Shown: positions 52,674 through 62,544 of the stretch, in pieces | Layout: each line of letters opens with the position of its first letter | How positions within the stretch are numbered: the stretch's first letter is position 1 | Assembly: GCF_001718835.1 (NCBI RefSeq) | Contig: NZ_CP013442.1 | Coordinates: 496,001 to 560,000, forward strand | Source: Burkholderia cepacia | GTDB lineage: Bacteria > Pseudomonadota > Gammaproteobacteria > Burkholderiales > Burkholderiaceae | DNA length: 64,000 nt | Direction: 5' to 3' | Program-made: the position numbers and the translations under genes | The notes under the pieces: model-generated | What the model was told of the DNA's origin: nothing | Databases searched by the model: none | The model's input: only the letters and a program-made list of their open reading frames with translations

Positions 52674-54170
52674 TCAGCGCCCGTCGCCGGTTGCAGGCGC
52701 GGCCACGGCCAGCGCGAACTCGAACACCGCGCCCCGCCCGGGCCGGTCGACCAGCCGGATACTGCTGCCGTTGAGCGCCAGCATCCGGTGCACGATCAGC
52801 AACCCGAGCCCGCCGCTCGTCACCGCGCCGCCGCTCATCGGCCGCTGCGGCCGCTGGAACAACCCTTCGCGCCGCGCCGCCGGAATCCCTTCCCCGGTAT
52901 CGGCCACGGTCACGAGCACGCGGTCGCCGCGCGGCTCCAGCGCGACCTCGACCTCGCCGTGCGCCGGCGTGTGCCGCAGCGCGTTGTCGAGCAGGTTGGT
53001 CAGCACGCGCTCGATCATCCCGAGATCGGCCGACACGACCGGCACCCGCGCCGGCATCCGCGCATGCAGCGCGACGCCGCGTGCCTGCGCGGTCAGCTCG
53101 AACTTCTGGAACACGTCCTGCACGAGATCGACGAGCGAGAACGGCTCGCGTTCGGCCTGCACGCCGCCCGATTCGAGGCGTGCGAGCTCGAACAGCGCCT
53201 GCGCGAGCCGCCCGACCTTCGCGCTTTGCGCGAGCGCGATCGACAGGTAGCGCCGCCGTTCGGTGTCGGCGAGCGTGTCGGCCTTCAGCGACAGCGTTTC
53301 CAGGTAGCCGTGCAGCGACGTCAGCGGCGTGCGCAGGTCGTGCGAGATGTTCGTGATCAGCTCGCGCCGCTGCTGGTCCTGGTGCGTGAGCGCGCGCCAC
53401 TGGTCGCCGATCCGGTCGGCCATCTGCGCGAACGCGGATTCGAGCACGACGATGTCGTCGCCGCGCCGGCCCGGCCGCGAGCGCGGCACCGGCGGCTGCG
53501 TGTCGGGCGCGCCGTTCGCGTCGAAGCGGCGCATCGCGTCCGTCAGCCGGCGCAGCGGGCGCGTGATGAAGCTGAACGCGGTGAGGCCCGCGAGCAGGCC
53601 CAGCAGCGCGACGAGCGCCATCGACCACAGCGTCGTGCGCAGCACGTTGCCGGCGTCCACGCGCGCGGCCAGCCGGTCGTGCGCCTCGCCGAGCAGCACC
53701 ACGTAGATGTAGCCCGACGGCGGCTGCCCCGCGCGCTGCAGCGGCGCGGCGCTGAAGACCTTGCGTACGTCGGGGCTGCGCGGGTCGTCGCCGAGAATCG
53801 GCAGCGCGTCGCCCGCGATGAAGCGCTGCACGGGGGCGAGATCGACGCGGTCGCGCTTCACGTGGCCGGGCGGCGCATCGTCGCCCTTGATGCGCCCCGC
53901 GTTGTCGAGCAGATAGACCTCGACGCTCGGGTTCACGCCCATCAACTGGCCGAACAGCGTGCGCACGGCGTCCGGGCGCAGCCCGTTCGCGTCCATCAGC
54001 GGCGTGATGTTCGCGATGTGCGCGGCGAGGTCGCGCGACAGCCCCTGCACGACTTCCTGTTCGCGCATGTCGTTCGCGCGGATCTGCAGCCACGCCGACG
54101 CGCCCGAGCACGCGAGCAGCAGCACCGAGAACACGAGCGACAGCCGCTGGGTGAGGGTGAGCTTCATCAT
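52674..54170 (-). CDS. Sensor histidine kinase
   Basis: This 498-residue kinase has membrane helices at about 8-28 and 183-203 around a periplasmic sensor, a HAMP domain (204-258), HisKA with ITNISHDLRTPLTSLHGYL (His277) and HATPase_c with LLDNALRHTPAHGEVEV (N box), VTVADTGEGIP (G1) and TSGGLGLLIVHRML (G2). Its start overlaps the response-regulator stop by 4 bp. The signal is unknown; the periplasmic domain has no motif I recognise. Confidence 0.95.
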   Translation of the reverse strand: MMKLTLTQRLSLVFSVLLLACSGASAWLQIRANDMREQEVVQGLSRDLAAHIANITPLMDANGLRPDAVRTLFGQLMGVNPSVEVYLLDNAGRIKGDDAPPGHVKRDRVDLAPVQRFIAGDALPILGDDPRSPDVRKVFSAAPLQRAGQPPSGYIYVVLLGEAHDRLAARVDAGNVLRTTLWSMALVALLGLLAGLTAFSFITRPLRRLTDAMRRFDANGAPDTQPPVPRSRPGRRGDDIVVLESAFAQMADRIGDQWRALTHQDQQRRELITNISHDLRTPLTSLHGYLETLSLKADTLADTERRRYLSIALAQSAKVGRLAQALFELARLESGGVQAEREPFSLVDLVQDVFQKFELTAQARGVALHARMPARVPVVSADLGMIERVLTNLLDNALRHTPAHGEVEVALEPRGDRVLVTVADTGEGIPAARREGLFQRPQRPMSGGAVTSGGLGLLIVHRMLALNGSSIRLVDRPGRGAVFEFALAVAAPATGDGR

Positions 54171-54898
54171 CCGTCCCGCTGGCCCGGCGCGGCGAGCTTG
54201 TAGCCGCGGCCCCATACGGTGAGGATCCGCACGGGCTCCGCCGGATCGGCCTCGATCTTCGCGCGCAGCCGGTTGATGTGGGTGTTGACCGTGTGTTCGT
54301 AGCCTTCGTGCTGGTAGCCCCACACGGCATTGAGCAGGTCCATCCGCGAGAACACCTTGCCCGGGTGCCGCGCGAAGAAATACAGCAGGTCGAATTCGCG
54401 CGGCGTGAGGTCGATGCGCGCGCCGTCCACGCTCGCTTCGCGCGCGATCGGGTCGATCGCCAGCCCCGCGACGTCGAGCGTGCCCGCATCGATCCGCGAA
54501 TCGCGCGCGAGCGCATCGACGCGGCGCAGCAGCGCCTTCACGCGCGCGACGAGTTCGAGCACCGAGAACGGCTTGGCCAGATAGTCGTCGGCGCCGAGCT
54601 CGAGGCCGAGGATCCGGTGCACCTCGCTCGAGCGCGCGCTCGTGATGATGATCGGCGTGTAGCGCGTCATCGCCCGCGCGCGCCGGCAGATTTCGAGGCC
54701 GTCGACGCCCGGCAGCATCAGGTCGAGGATCAGCGCATCCCAGCCGCCCTGCTCGAGCAGGCGCAGCCCTTCGGCGCCGTCCGCGCTGTGCACGACCTCG
54801 TAGCGCTCGTCGCGCAGGTGCAGGCTGAGCACGTCGGCGATGTCGGCGTCGTCCTCGACGATCAGGATGCGTTTCGGTTGGTCCTTCGGATGGTCCAT
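54167..54898 (-). CDS. OmpR/PhoB-type response regulator
   Basis: The ATG at 54898 (MDHPKDQPKRILIVEDD) gives 243 residues; an ATG 33 codons upstream adds an Arg/Pro-rich leader and is less likely. The receiver has the acceptor aspartate in ALILDLMLPGVDG (Asp59) and the lysine in DDYLAKPFSV. The C-terminal winged helix includes TPREFDLLYFFARHPGKVFS and VNTHINRLRAKIE. It is co-translated with the histidine kinase. Confidence 0.95.
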   Translation of the reverse strand: MDHPKDQPKRILIVEDDADIADVLSLHLRDERYEVVHSADGAEGLRLLEQGGWDALILDLMLPGVDGLEICRRARAMTRYTPIIITSARSSEVHRILGLELGADDYLAKPFSVLELVARVKALLRRVDALARDSRIDAGTLDVAGLAIDPIAREASVDGARIDLTPREFDLLYFFARHPGKVFSRMDLLNAVWGYQHEGYEHTVNTHINRLRAKIEADPAEPVRILTVWGRGYKLAAPGQRDG

Positions 54899-55124
54899 GT
54901 CGGAGCGGCGCCGCACGCGGCGCGTCGGGGTCTCGGTCGGGGTCGGATGGCGGCGGATGCCGCGCTGCCGCCATTGTGCAAAATTTTGCGGCGGCAAGTG
55001 ATCACGATTAGTTTAACTTTTAGCGTCACATGCGCTGTGAGCCAGTACCCGCAAGGTTTTCCGCTCCGGTCCTTGAAACGCAATCTTCCTTGCCCCGGTT
55101 CGAACACTAAATAGATAGGCGCTA

Positions 55125-56278
55125 GTGTTCCGTCCCAAAAATAACTTTACATGGAATTGTGTTGCTCTATGATCAAGCGAAATTAAGTGGAGGTGATCAT
55201 GGCGCGCAAGAGAATCGAGGTGGTGATCTCGGAACTGGAGCGGGAGCAATTGCTGTCGATGAGCCGCTCGCGTTCGCTGCCTCATTCGCTGGTGCGCCGG
55301 GCAAAGATTGTCCTGATGGCGGCTGACGGCCGTACGAACCAGGAAATCGCGGCGCAATGTGAAGTAACGTCTCCTGCGATCACGCACTGGAAGAAGCGGT
55401 TTGTCGCGCATGGGCTCGCCGGTCTGCATGACGAAGCACGCCCGGGGCGACCGCGCGCGCATGACGATGAAGCCGTGGCGGAGTTGCTGGCGAAGGTACT
55501 GCATGAGAAGCCGGACGGGGCAACGCACTGGAGTGTGCGTTCTGCTGCTGCGCAAACGGGTATTTCGAAGAGTTCGGTGGCCCGGTATCTGTCGCTGTTC
55601 GGTGTCCAGCCTCATCGCTCGAAGAGCTTCAAGCTTTCGACTGATCCGTACTTCGTCGAAAAGGTGCGCAATATTGTCGGGCTGTATCTGAGCCCGCCGA
55701 CCAACGCCTTGGTGCTGTGTGTCGACGAGAAGAGCCAGTGTCAGGCGCTCGAGCGTACGCAGCCGGTGTTGCCGATGGGGCTGGGCTACCTCGAAGGTGT
55801 GACGCACGACTATATACGGCATGGCACGACAACCTTGTTTGCAGCGCTCAATGCGGCGACTGGCGAAGTCATCACGCAATGCAAGCCGCGTCATCGACAT
55901 CAGGAGTTTCTGGCGTTTTTGAATCACATTGATCAAGCGGTTCCGGAAAATCTTGACGTGCATCTGATCGTCGATAACTACGCAACACACAAGCACCCGA
56001 AGGTCAGGACATGGCTGGCGAAGCACCCGCGTTATCACATGCACTTCACGCCGACGTATTCAAGCTGGCTCAATCAGGTGGAGCGCTGGTTTGGCCTGAT
56101 CACACAGCAGGCCATCCGGCGCGGCTCTTTCAAAAATGTGCGCCAGCTGATTGCCAGCATCGAGCGCTATGTTGAGCAGTACAACCAGCACAAACGTCCG
56201 TTCGTCTGGACGGCAACCGCCGATTCCATCCTTCAGAAAGTGGCTCGGCTATGCAAAGTTATTTCTGGGACGGAACAT
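55125..56278 (+). mobile_element. IS630-family insertion sequence, complete
   Basis: The left end reads GTGTTCCGTCCCAAAAATAA (55125 onward) and the right end is its near-exact inverse (TTATTTCTGGGACGGAACAT, ending 56278). Both sides have TA (55123-55124 and 56279-56280), the target duplication of the IS630/Tc1 superfamily. One transposase gene fills the element. The last two bases of TA plus the next G form its stop codon. Confidence 0.9.
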
Positions 56279-56281
56279 TAG
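55199..56281 (+). CDS. IS630-family transposase
   Basis: The ATG at 55199, preceded by GGAGG, gives 360 residues. An N-terminal HTH (RTNQEIAAQCEVTSPAITHW) is followed by the DDE catalytic core: LCVDEKSQCQALERTQP, VHLIVDNYATHKHPKV and YSSWLNQVERWFGLI, supplying the D, D and E residues. The gene appears intact. The reading frame runs to the tip of the element and the TAG stop (56279-56281) uses the duplicated TA and one flanking base. Confidence 0.95.
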   Translation: MARKRIEVVISELEREQLLSMSRSRSLPHSLVRRAKIVLMAADGRTNQEIAAQCEVTSPAITHWKKRFVAHGLAGLHDEARPGRPRAHDDEAVAELLAKVLHEKPDGATHWSVRSAAAQTGISKSSVARYLSLFGVQPHRSKSFKLSTDPYFVEKVRNIVGLYLSPPTNALVLCVDEKSQCQALERTQPVLPMGLGYLEGVTHDYIRHGTTTLFAALNAATGEVITQCKPRHRHQEFLAFLNHIDQAVPENLDVHLIVDNYATHKHPKVRTWLAKHPRYHMHFTPTYSSWLNQVERWFGLITQQAIRRGSFKNVRQLIASIERYVEQYNQHKRPFVWTATADSILQKVARLCKVISGTEH

Positions 56282-56478
56282 GACATTTGAACGTCGACTC
56301 CGTTCAGATAACGGCCTTCCGTGCGCGGATCGACCGTTAATCGGGGGCGCCGCGACCGAGCGACTGAGGAAAGAGCTACAACCCCAATGATCCGAGACGA
56401 TCGATGAAGTCGGTGGACCGGCCCCCCGCGAAAACCGGACACGGGGTAACGCATAAATTATGAGGTTGTCTTCTGCCT

Positions 56479-56835
56479 ATGTTTAAACCTAACCACAACG
56501 TAGAACCGGTCGAGGTTCTGACCCAGCCGGAGCAGCGCCGCCGGCGTTCTGTCGAGGAGAAGCTCGCGATAGTGCGCGAGACGTTCGAGCCCGGCGCGAC
56601 GATTTCCGGTGTTGCGCGTCGCCATCAGGTGAATGCCAACCAGGTCTTCGCCTGGCGCAAGCTCTATCAGGATGGAAGCCTGTCGGCCGTCAGTGCCGGC
56701 GAACAGATGGTCCCGGCATCGGACCTGGCCGAAGCGATGAAGCAGATTCGTGAACTCCAGCGGCTGCTGGGCAAAAAAACGATGGAAGTGGAAATTCTCC
56801 GCGAAGCAGTGAGTACGGTCGAGCAAAAAAATTGA
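56479..56835 (+). CDS. IS3-family OrfA (transposase helper)
   Basis: This 118-residue protein has an HTH_Tnp_1 domain (RSVEEKLAIVRETFEPGATI; GVARRHQVNANQVFAWRKLY) and a C-terminal leucine zipper (EAMKQIRELQRLLGKKTMEV). A run of seven A residues (56825-56831) lies near its end, a likely programmed -1 frameshift site for making the OrfAB fusion. The gene itself is intact. Confidence 0.9.
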   Translation: MFKPNHNVEPVEVLTQPEQRRRRSVEEKLAIVRETFEPGATISGVARRHQVNANQVFAWRKLYQDGSLSAVSAGEQMVPASDLAEAMKQIRELQRLLGKKTMEVEILREAVSTVEQKN

Positions 56836-57412
56836 TTGCGCGCTCACCATTGCTGCCGGGGGACGACCGTTGAAGACGGTCTGTGAAGTCCTGGGTGTGT
56901 CGCGCGCGAATCTCGCGGTCAAGTCGAAGCGTCCTGCTGAGTGGGACGACCGGCGCAAGACGCCCGTTCTGGATGACATGCCGCTCGTCACCGAACTGCG
57001 AGAGCTGGTTGCCGACCTGCCCACGTACGGCTACCGGCGCGCATGGGCGTTGCTGTGGCGAAGCCGGGACGCGCTGCCTTCGACTGGAAATCAGCAATGA
57101 ACCAGTTTGCTATTCTGTTCGGCGAGCGATTTACGCAGGCGCGCGGGTAACCTGTTGTTCAACCGCCTCGCCCACAAAAATGCGGACAGGTTCCCCGTCA
57201 AAAGTCCGCAGAGCAATGGGATGGCCGAGAGCTTCGTGAAGACGATGAAGCGTGATTACGTTTCGTGGATGCCCAAGCCCGACGCCAGACCGGCGCTGCA
57301 GAACTTGGCCATTGCGTTCGACCACTACAACGAATCGCATCCGCACAGCGCCTTGAAATACCGCTCGCCACGCGAGTTTCGCCAGCAAGCAAATTCTCCA
57401 ACCCAAGCGTGA
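56834..57412 (+). pseudogene. IS3-family OrfB, disrupted
   Basis: The first part is intact up to about 57070 (LTIAAGGRPLKTVCEVLGV; LVADLPTYGYRRAWALL), then the frame changes and stops at 57100. The C-terminal end resumes in another frame near 57170 (SPQSNGMAESFVKTMKRDYV; NLAIAFDHYNESHPHSALKY). The first two DDE carboxylates lie in the missing part, so it is inactive. Confidence 0.88.
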
Positions 57413-57443
57413 CCGCGTGTCCGGTCATGCAGGGGCAAGTCCA

Positions 57444-57875
57444 CCGTCAACTGGACATCTTGCCAGTAGCTTTGTTTGATCGTTTGCTCCCGCTCTCTAC
57501 AGCGAACCGATTTTAGACGCCCCCATGTCTCGATTGGCGTGGTGCGGATGTTCGCGTCATCAAATGTCGCTGGCCAGCGGCTCAATCAGTTGAATGTCGC
57601 TCCAGGCTCCGACTCGACGCGGAGACCACTTTTTCAGCACCGTCCACGGCTCGATATGAATGCGGACGACTTTCGAGATGTTCGCATGAACCCGGAACCC
57701 GTTCAGATGTCCGATTTTCGACCCATCATAAGCTGACCGATGGCCGGAAATCCAGCGGCGGCGGCGATGGCTGCCACGGCGATCGCAAGCCCCGAGCGGC
57801 ACTGTAGCACCCCATTCATCCACGCTCTCCGTCCGGTTGCAAACCACAACCGGACGGTCGACAGGCCGATCAACC
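57444..57875. other. 432-bp gap between IS3 relic and GH74 gene
   Basis: No intact gene. A minus-strand frame (57847-57560) ends with TVLKKWSPRRVGAWSDIQLI, which looks protein-like, but it has no start context or known family. It may be the remains of a gene removed by the insertions. Confidence 0.4.
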
Positions 57876-60212
57876 TCAATTGCTAAAGATCAGACCGCGA
57901 GCGGCGCCATTGACGTAAATCCGGCCATATGTTCTCCAGTCGCCGGCCATTACCCCGGAGTCGCCGAACTGGTGCGCGTCATCGTTGAAGCGCGCCCACG
58001 TTGCACCACCGTCGTCGGAATGGTAAATGCCCCAGACTCCATTCAACGTGCCTTCTACGTAGACCGCGGCCGAGTACGGCGAACCGGTCCTTGCTTTGCC
58101 CAAGCCGATCACGGTAGCGCCCGGTGTGTCGTTGGTCGACGCAAAGACGCTGAGCTTCGTCCAGGTCGCCCCCGAGTCCACCGAGTGGTACACGGCCGTG
58201 CCGTCGGCCAGCCAGAGATCGCCCTCGACGTTCGGATTGACCGCCATCGACGTATCCCGCCACGAATTCCAGGCGAGGTTTGCATTCACCGAGCCCTGGC
58301 TCAGCGTGAACGTGTGGCCGCCGTCGTTCGAGACGTAGATCTTGCCGCGCTGCCAGCTCCACGGTGCGCCGCCGGAGTCGTAGGCATAGACCTTGTTCGG
58401 GTTCTTGCGGTCGGCGGCCAGGCGGTAGGCACGCGGGAAGCCGTTCCAAGTGGCACTGAATGCCGGCAGGTTGGTCGTCGTCCAACTGCCGCCATTGTTT
58501 GTCGTGTACGACGGCACCGAGTCCGGCGGTGCCCAAGTTACGTTGTTGCGGGACGGGACGACCAGGTTGCCGACGTTGCTCTGGCTTGCCGCTGCGCCGT
58601 TGGGCAGCGACGCAAACGTCGACCAGCTATTGCCGCTGTCGCCCGACCAGAAGCCCTTGGTGGCATGGCCGTTGGCGTTGTCGACGCCCGCGGCGGCGAT
58701 ATACGTCGGATCGGACCACGACATATCGGCCGAATTGCCGCTGCTCCACGTATTCAAGGGGCCTTTCGTCGGCCTCGTCGAGAGATCCGTATTGACCCAC
58801 GTGCCGATGTCGCCGGCGCTGTTGATGAAGTTGTACGACGCACCGGGCGGCGCAGTGACGAGGGCCAGCGTCACGGTTTCCTCAAGGTTGTCGACCTTGG
58901 GGCTCCAGGTCGGCGTGGGCGACGAGGCATTCATGGTTTCACAGATGCCGCCGCCGTGGACGTGCATGATGTGGTCGCGGTTGGCCGGGTCGATGGTGAC
59001 GCCCTCGACCCAGCCGGCGCAGCCACCCGCGGCAATGCCGGTATGCGGCATGCCGGCCTCGATTTCGCGCCACGTGCTGCCGCCGTCGTCGGATAGCTGG
59101 ATGGTCTTGCTGGTGTCGCTCCAGCCGGTCATGCCCAGTGCGATGCGGGCGGACGAGCCCAGACCGGAGACGGACAGGCCGCCAAAGCCGTCGCTGCTGG
59201 AGCTGTTGAGCAGCGTCCAGTTGCTGTTGTTGCTGCCGCCGAACTTGTAGAGATAGCTCGGTCCGCCGATGCCCTGGCCGACGCCCGCGTTGAACACCAC
59301 GTAAAAGGTGCCGTCGGAAGTGCGCACGACGTGCGGGATGTAGTAGCCGGACACCGTGGGCGGGACGGGCACCGGCGTCCACGAGAAGCCGCCGTTGGTG
59401 GACTTGTACAGGGTCGACGTCAGGCCCGCCGCGTTGGCGTAGTCCGGGGCGACGGTGGCCCACATGATCCAGGTCGGCTGGCCACTACCCTTGCCCGACG
59501 TATCGAAGATCACCTGTTCGACGCCGATCGGGGAGCCGCCGCCGCTGATCGTGGCGGAGGACAGACCCGTGACCTGCGCCCACGTGCGGCCCGAATCGCC
59601 ACTCTTCCACAGGCCGGCCGTGCGCGATCCGTAGAACAGCGTCGAGGGATTGTTGGGGTCGACCTGCAGGCGCTCGCCGGTGGCCCGGCCGTTGTCGTTG
59701 CCGCCTACGGGGAACGGCAGGTCGTAGTGCGTCCAGGTGTTGCCACGGTCACTCGAGATGTAGATGCGGCCATTGTGACCCTGCGTCACGGTAATGCCGG
59801 TCATCATGTAGACGAGCTGGTCATTGTTCGGATCGAGCGCGAGGCTTTCGACGCCGTGGAAATCGCCCTCGCCTGCGCCGAAACCGATGCCGTCGGTGAT
59901 GGGCGTCCACGTCGAGCTAGTCGCGTTCCAGCGGTACGCGCCACCGACGTCGGTACGTGCGTACAGCAGGCTCGCGTTGGCTGGATGGTAGATCAGGCCG
60001 GTGACATAGCCGCCGCCACCCCACTTGACGCTGGTCCAGCTGGCCGCCGGCAGGTTGCTGCCGCTGCCATTTCCGCCGATCTGACCACGATTGGCGGCTG
60101 CATTGGCACCCCCATTGGTCACGCCTGTCGTGCTATCGGATCCGCCACCACAGCCCCATAACGTACACGCCATCGCCGCAGCGGCAATCCATCGTTGAGA
60201 AAACACGGTCAT
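57876..60212 (-). CDS. Secreted GH74-type xyloglucanase / BNR-repeat lipoprotein
   Basis: The ATG at 60212 (MTVFSQRWIAAAAMACTLWG) gives 778 residues with a lipobox ending LWGC. The mature protein is a two-propeller enzyme rich in sortilin/BNR repeats (GRIYISSDRGNTWTHYDLPF; GKIYVSNDGGHTFTLSQGS). The N-terminal RTDVGGAYRWNATSSTWTPI is the hallmark of GH74 endo-xyloglucanases, and the aspartate in TDVGG is likely one of the two catalytic acids. It hydrolyses beta-1,4-glucan backbones of xyloglucan. It lies next to another secreted polysaccharide enzyme and among IS elements, pointing to acquisition by transfer. Confidence 0.9.
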   Translation of the reverse strand: MTVFSQRWIAAAAMACTLWGCGGGSDSTTGVTNGGANAAANRGQIGGNGSGSNLPAASWTSVKWGGGGYVTGLIYHPANASLLYARTDVGGAYRWNATSSTWTPITDGIGFGAGEGDFHGVESLALDPNNDQLVYMMTGITVTQGHNGRIYISSDRGNTWTHYDLPFPVGGNDNGRATGERLQVDPNNPSTLFYGSRTAGLWKSGDSGRTWAQVTGLSSATISGGGSPIGVEQVIFDTSGKGSGQPTWIMWATVAPDYANAAGLTSTLYKSTNGGFSWTPVPVPPTVSGYYIPHVVRTSDGTFYVVFNAGVGQGIGGPSYLYKFGGSNNSNWTLLNSSSSDGFGGLSVSGLGSSARIALGMTGWSDTSKTIQLSDDGGSTWREIEAGMPHTGIAAGGCAGWVEGVTIDPANRDHIMHVHGGGICETMNASSPTPTWSPKVDNLEETVTLALVTAPPGASYNFINSAGDIGTWVNTDLSTRPTKGPLNTWSSGNSADMSWSDPTYIAAAGVDNANGHATKGFWSGDSGNSWSTFASLPNGAAASQSNVGNLVVPSRNNVTWAPPDSVPSYTTNNGGSWTTTNLPAFSATWNGFPRAYRLAADRKNPNKVYAYDSGGAPWSWQRGKIYVSNDGGHTFTLSQGSVNANLAWNSWRDTSMAVNPNVEGDLWLADGTAVYHSVDSGATWTKLSVFASTNDTPGATVIGLGKARTGSPYSAAVYVEGTLNGVWGIYHSDDGGATWARFNDDAHQFGDSGVMAGDWRTYGRIYVNGAARGLIFSN

Positions 60213-60270
60213 CGGAGAAATCCTTAAAGGAAGAGGTCCATCGCAGGGCCCGCCGTCGGGCCCTGCATGA

Positions 60271-62544
60271 TCAATTCGCCATGAGCGATGCAATCTGCGC
60301 AGCGCTGAGCGCGCCGCGATAGATACGGAAATCGTCGATCAAGCCGTTGAACGTGGCGTCGGCACTGTATTGCGATTTGCCCAGCCAGTTCTGCGTGGTA
60401 CTGCCCAAGCGGAACGGCGCCTGGAACATCGCCGTGTTGGTACTGACGGGCGTGCCGTCCACGTACATCGTGCCGGTCGAACCCGATAGCGTGACGGCCA
60501 CATGCACCCATCGCTTGCTCGGCAGCTCGGTGGGGGCGTCGATGATCTGTTCCGGAGGGCCGTCACCGGGGCCGTTGGCCGTCATGGCGAAGCGCATGCC
60601 AGCCCAGCCGTTGCGCAACCGTCCGCGCGGCGTGAACATCATGTAGCGGTGGAAGCCCGTGCCGAAGTCGAACAGGCGTGCCCACGTTTGCGAGCCGTTC
60701 CAGAACACCCAGCTGGCGATGGTGAAGTCCGACACATCGACCAGCAGATCGTCGGGCAAGGCCACATACGCGCCCGAGCCGTCGAGCGAGACCGCGCTGC
60801 CGCTGCGCCCCACTGCCCACGTTGCGCCGTTGAGCGTGCCATTGCGCCCGTTGCCCGAGCGATCGGCGGCCGTGATGCCGCCGCCTTCATCAAACGCGAG
60901 GTGCGCGAGCAGCTGCTGCGCCGTGATCACTTTCACTTCGTTGGAGAGCGCCGATTCGCCCGCAATCGTTTGCGCTATCACGACATAAAAATACGTGCCG
61001 GCACCGGCTGGCATATCGGTATAGGTCAGCAGATCGGTGATACCGCTCCGGATGGTGCTGTACGGTCCGCCGGCAATGGTGGCGCGCTTGACGTTGTAGC
61101 TGATGGCGTTGCTGCTGCCCCACCACGACAGCACCACCTTGCCCGCGCTGGCGTAGCCGGTCAGGCCGGTCGGCGTTGCGGCAGGGGTGCCGGGGTCGAG
61201 CGTGCAGGTAAGCGTGCCGTAGCCAAGCTGATCGAAGCCGCCACTGTTGGGGCCATAGTTGCCGCCGCCGCCTTCCGGCGCCACAAGCTCGGCAGCGCGC
61301 TTGGTGTAAGGCGCCGCCAGGCCTTTGCGGTTGATGTAATGGTTGGCCACCAGTGCCCAGCAGGGCCGCCCCAGGGCGTCGCCTTGCCCGCCGGCGGCGA
61401 ACTGCGTCTGGATGACGCCGGCGCTGTTCTGGTACGTGACGAAAGGCATCGTGTAGAACGCGCCGTCTGCCTGCTTCAGGTTGGCCTTGGCCACGTATTC
61501 CGCGCCCGCCAGAAAGCGATTGTTGTCATAGCCATACAGGTCGATGCCCTGATTCCACGCCATCTCGCAAATGGCGCCCGTCAATGCAATGCCGAGCGTG
61601 CTGTGGCCCTGGTCCCGGCCGGCTTCCTGCCATTGCCCGAGGTTGCCGGGGTGCATGTAGTACACGGCTTGCCGGATACAGCCGTTGCTGCCGCCGGTCT
61701 TGAAATGGGTGACGGCCTCGTCGACAAGCTCGGCATCGTCACACAGCACGCCGATGGCCAGGATGCATGCGATGTTGGCCAGGCCCCAGTTGGCCCAGTA
61801 GTGCGTGTCCATCGCGGTGCCGATACGGGTCAGGAAAGCATGGCTGACCGGGTAGAACACCTTGCGCATCATCGCCTGGAATGCGGCGAGTCCAGCCGCG
61901 CTCCAGCCGCTGTAGCCGCGCATGATTTCGGCCGCGTTGGCAAACTCGTAGCCGTAGATGCCGGCGGCCAGCGCCACGTCGCTGCCGCCAAGCGTGGTCA
62001 GCGTCGCGGCCCACTGGTCCAGGTACTCGATGGCCTTGTCGGCGTATTGCTTGTCGTTCGACACCTTCCAGCGCAGCGCGTCGCCATAGGCGGCGGCGAT
62101 GTCGTTGTAGAGGGCGCCGTAGTTCTGGCCATGCGTGGGATCATTGCCGCGATAGATGCCGACCTGCGGGTTCGGCTTGTTCGTCAGGCGCGTGTGACCG
62201 TTGGCGACGAGCACGTTCCAGCTATCGATCCACGGGGAAGCGTGCGCGCCGACTTTAGTGCGCATGCGCTCGAAATCCGCCTCGGTATGCAGCAAGCCAG
62301 GATGCGTGAAGGTGCGGGTTTGGGCAGTGCCTGCCGACGTCGCACCTGCGTCGATACCGCCAGAAGTCGGAGCAACTCCGGACGCCTGGGCGCTGTTGTT
62401 TGCCGATGTACGCTCACCGTCTGTAACCGCGTTACCTCCGTCACCGCCGCATCCGGCCAGAAGCGTTGCACCGAGCCCCATCACGAAATGGCGTCGTGCA
62501 ATGTTCTCGATGTCGTCGAGTGGGACGATTTCCTCGAACAGCAT
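60271..62544 (-). CDS. Alginate-lyase-family protein with FnIII-like and LamG domains
   Basis: I chose the ATG at 62544 (MLFEEIVPLDDIENIARRHF), with GGGAGC upstream; an ATG at 62568 is also possible. RRHFVMGLGATLLAGC combines a Tat-like twin arginine and a lipobox. About residues 85-430 form an alginate-lyase-type domain (HPGLLHTEADFERMRTKVGA; AAGIYGYEFANAAEIMRGYS; YYMHPGNLGQWQEAGRDQGH). Then come a fibronectin-III-like segment (GLTGYASAGKVVLSWWGSS) and a LamG lectin-type domain (DFTIASWVFWNGSQTWARLF; FNGLIDDFRIYRGALSAAQI). It likely cleaves an uronic-acid-containing polysaccharide. The GH74 gene follows 58 bp downstream, so both may be one operon. Confidence 0.85.
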   Translation of the reverse strand: MLFEEIVPLDDIENIARRHFVMGLGATLLAGCGGDGGNAVTDGERTSANNSAQASGVAPTSGGIDAGATSAGTAQTRTFTHPGLLHTEADFERMRTKVGAHASPWIDSWNVLVANGHTRLTNKPNPQVGIYRGNDPTHGQNYGALYNDIAAAYGDALRWKVSNDKQYADKAIEYLDQWAATLTTLGGSDVALAAGIYGYEFANAAEIMRGYSGWSAAGLAAFQAMMRKVFYPVSHAFLTRIGTAMDTHYWANWGLANIACILAIGVLCDDAELVDEAVTHFKTGGSNGCIRQAVYYMHPGNLGQWQEAGRDQGHSTLGIALTGAICEMAWNQGIDLYGYDNNRFLAGAEYVAKANLKQADGAFYTMPFVTYQNSAGVIQTQFAAGGQGDALGRPCWALVANHYINRKGLAAPYTKRAAELVAPEGGGGNYGPNSGGFDQLGYGTLTCTLDPGTPAATPTGLTGYASAGKVVLSWWGSSNAISYNVKRATIAGGPYSTIRSGITDLLTYTDMPAGAGTYFYVVIAQTIAGESALSNEVKVITAQQLLAHLAFDEGGGITAADRSGNGRNGTLNGATWAVGRSGSAVSLDGSGAYVALPDDLLVDVSDFTIASWVFWNGSQTWARLFDFGTGFHRYMMFTPRGRLRNGWAGMRFAMTANGPGDGPPEQIIDAPTELPSKRWVHVAVTLSGSTGTMYVDGTPVSTNTAMFQAPFRLGSTTQNWLGKSQYSADATFNGLIDDFRIYRGALSAAQIASLMAN

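Larger units (their letters stand above)
56413..57443 (+). mobile_element. IS3-family element (IS2-like), internally deleted
   Basis: The left end (TGGACCGGCCCC...CCGGACAC) and the right end, read inward (TGGACTTGCCCC...CCGGACAC), form imperfect inverted repeats. It contains an intact orfA and a broken orfB. A full element would be about 1.3 kb, so about 300 bp is missing. No clear target duplication was seen. Confidence 0.8.
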
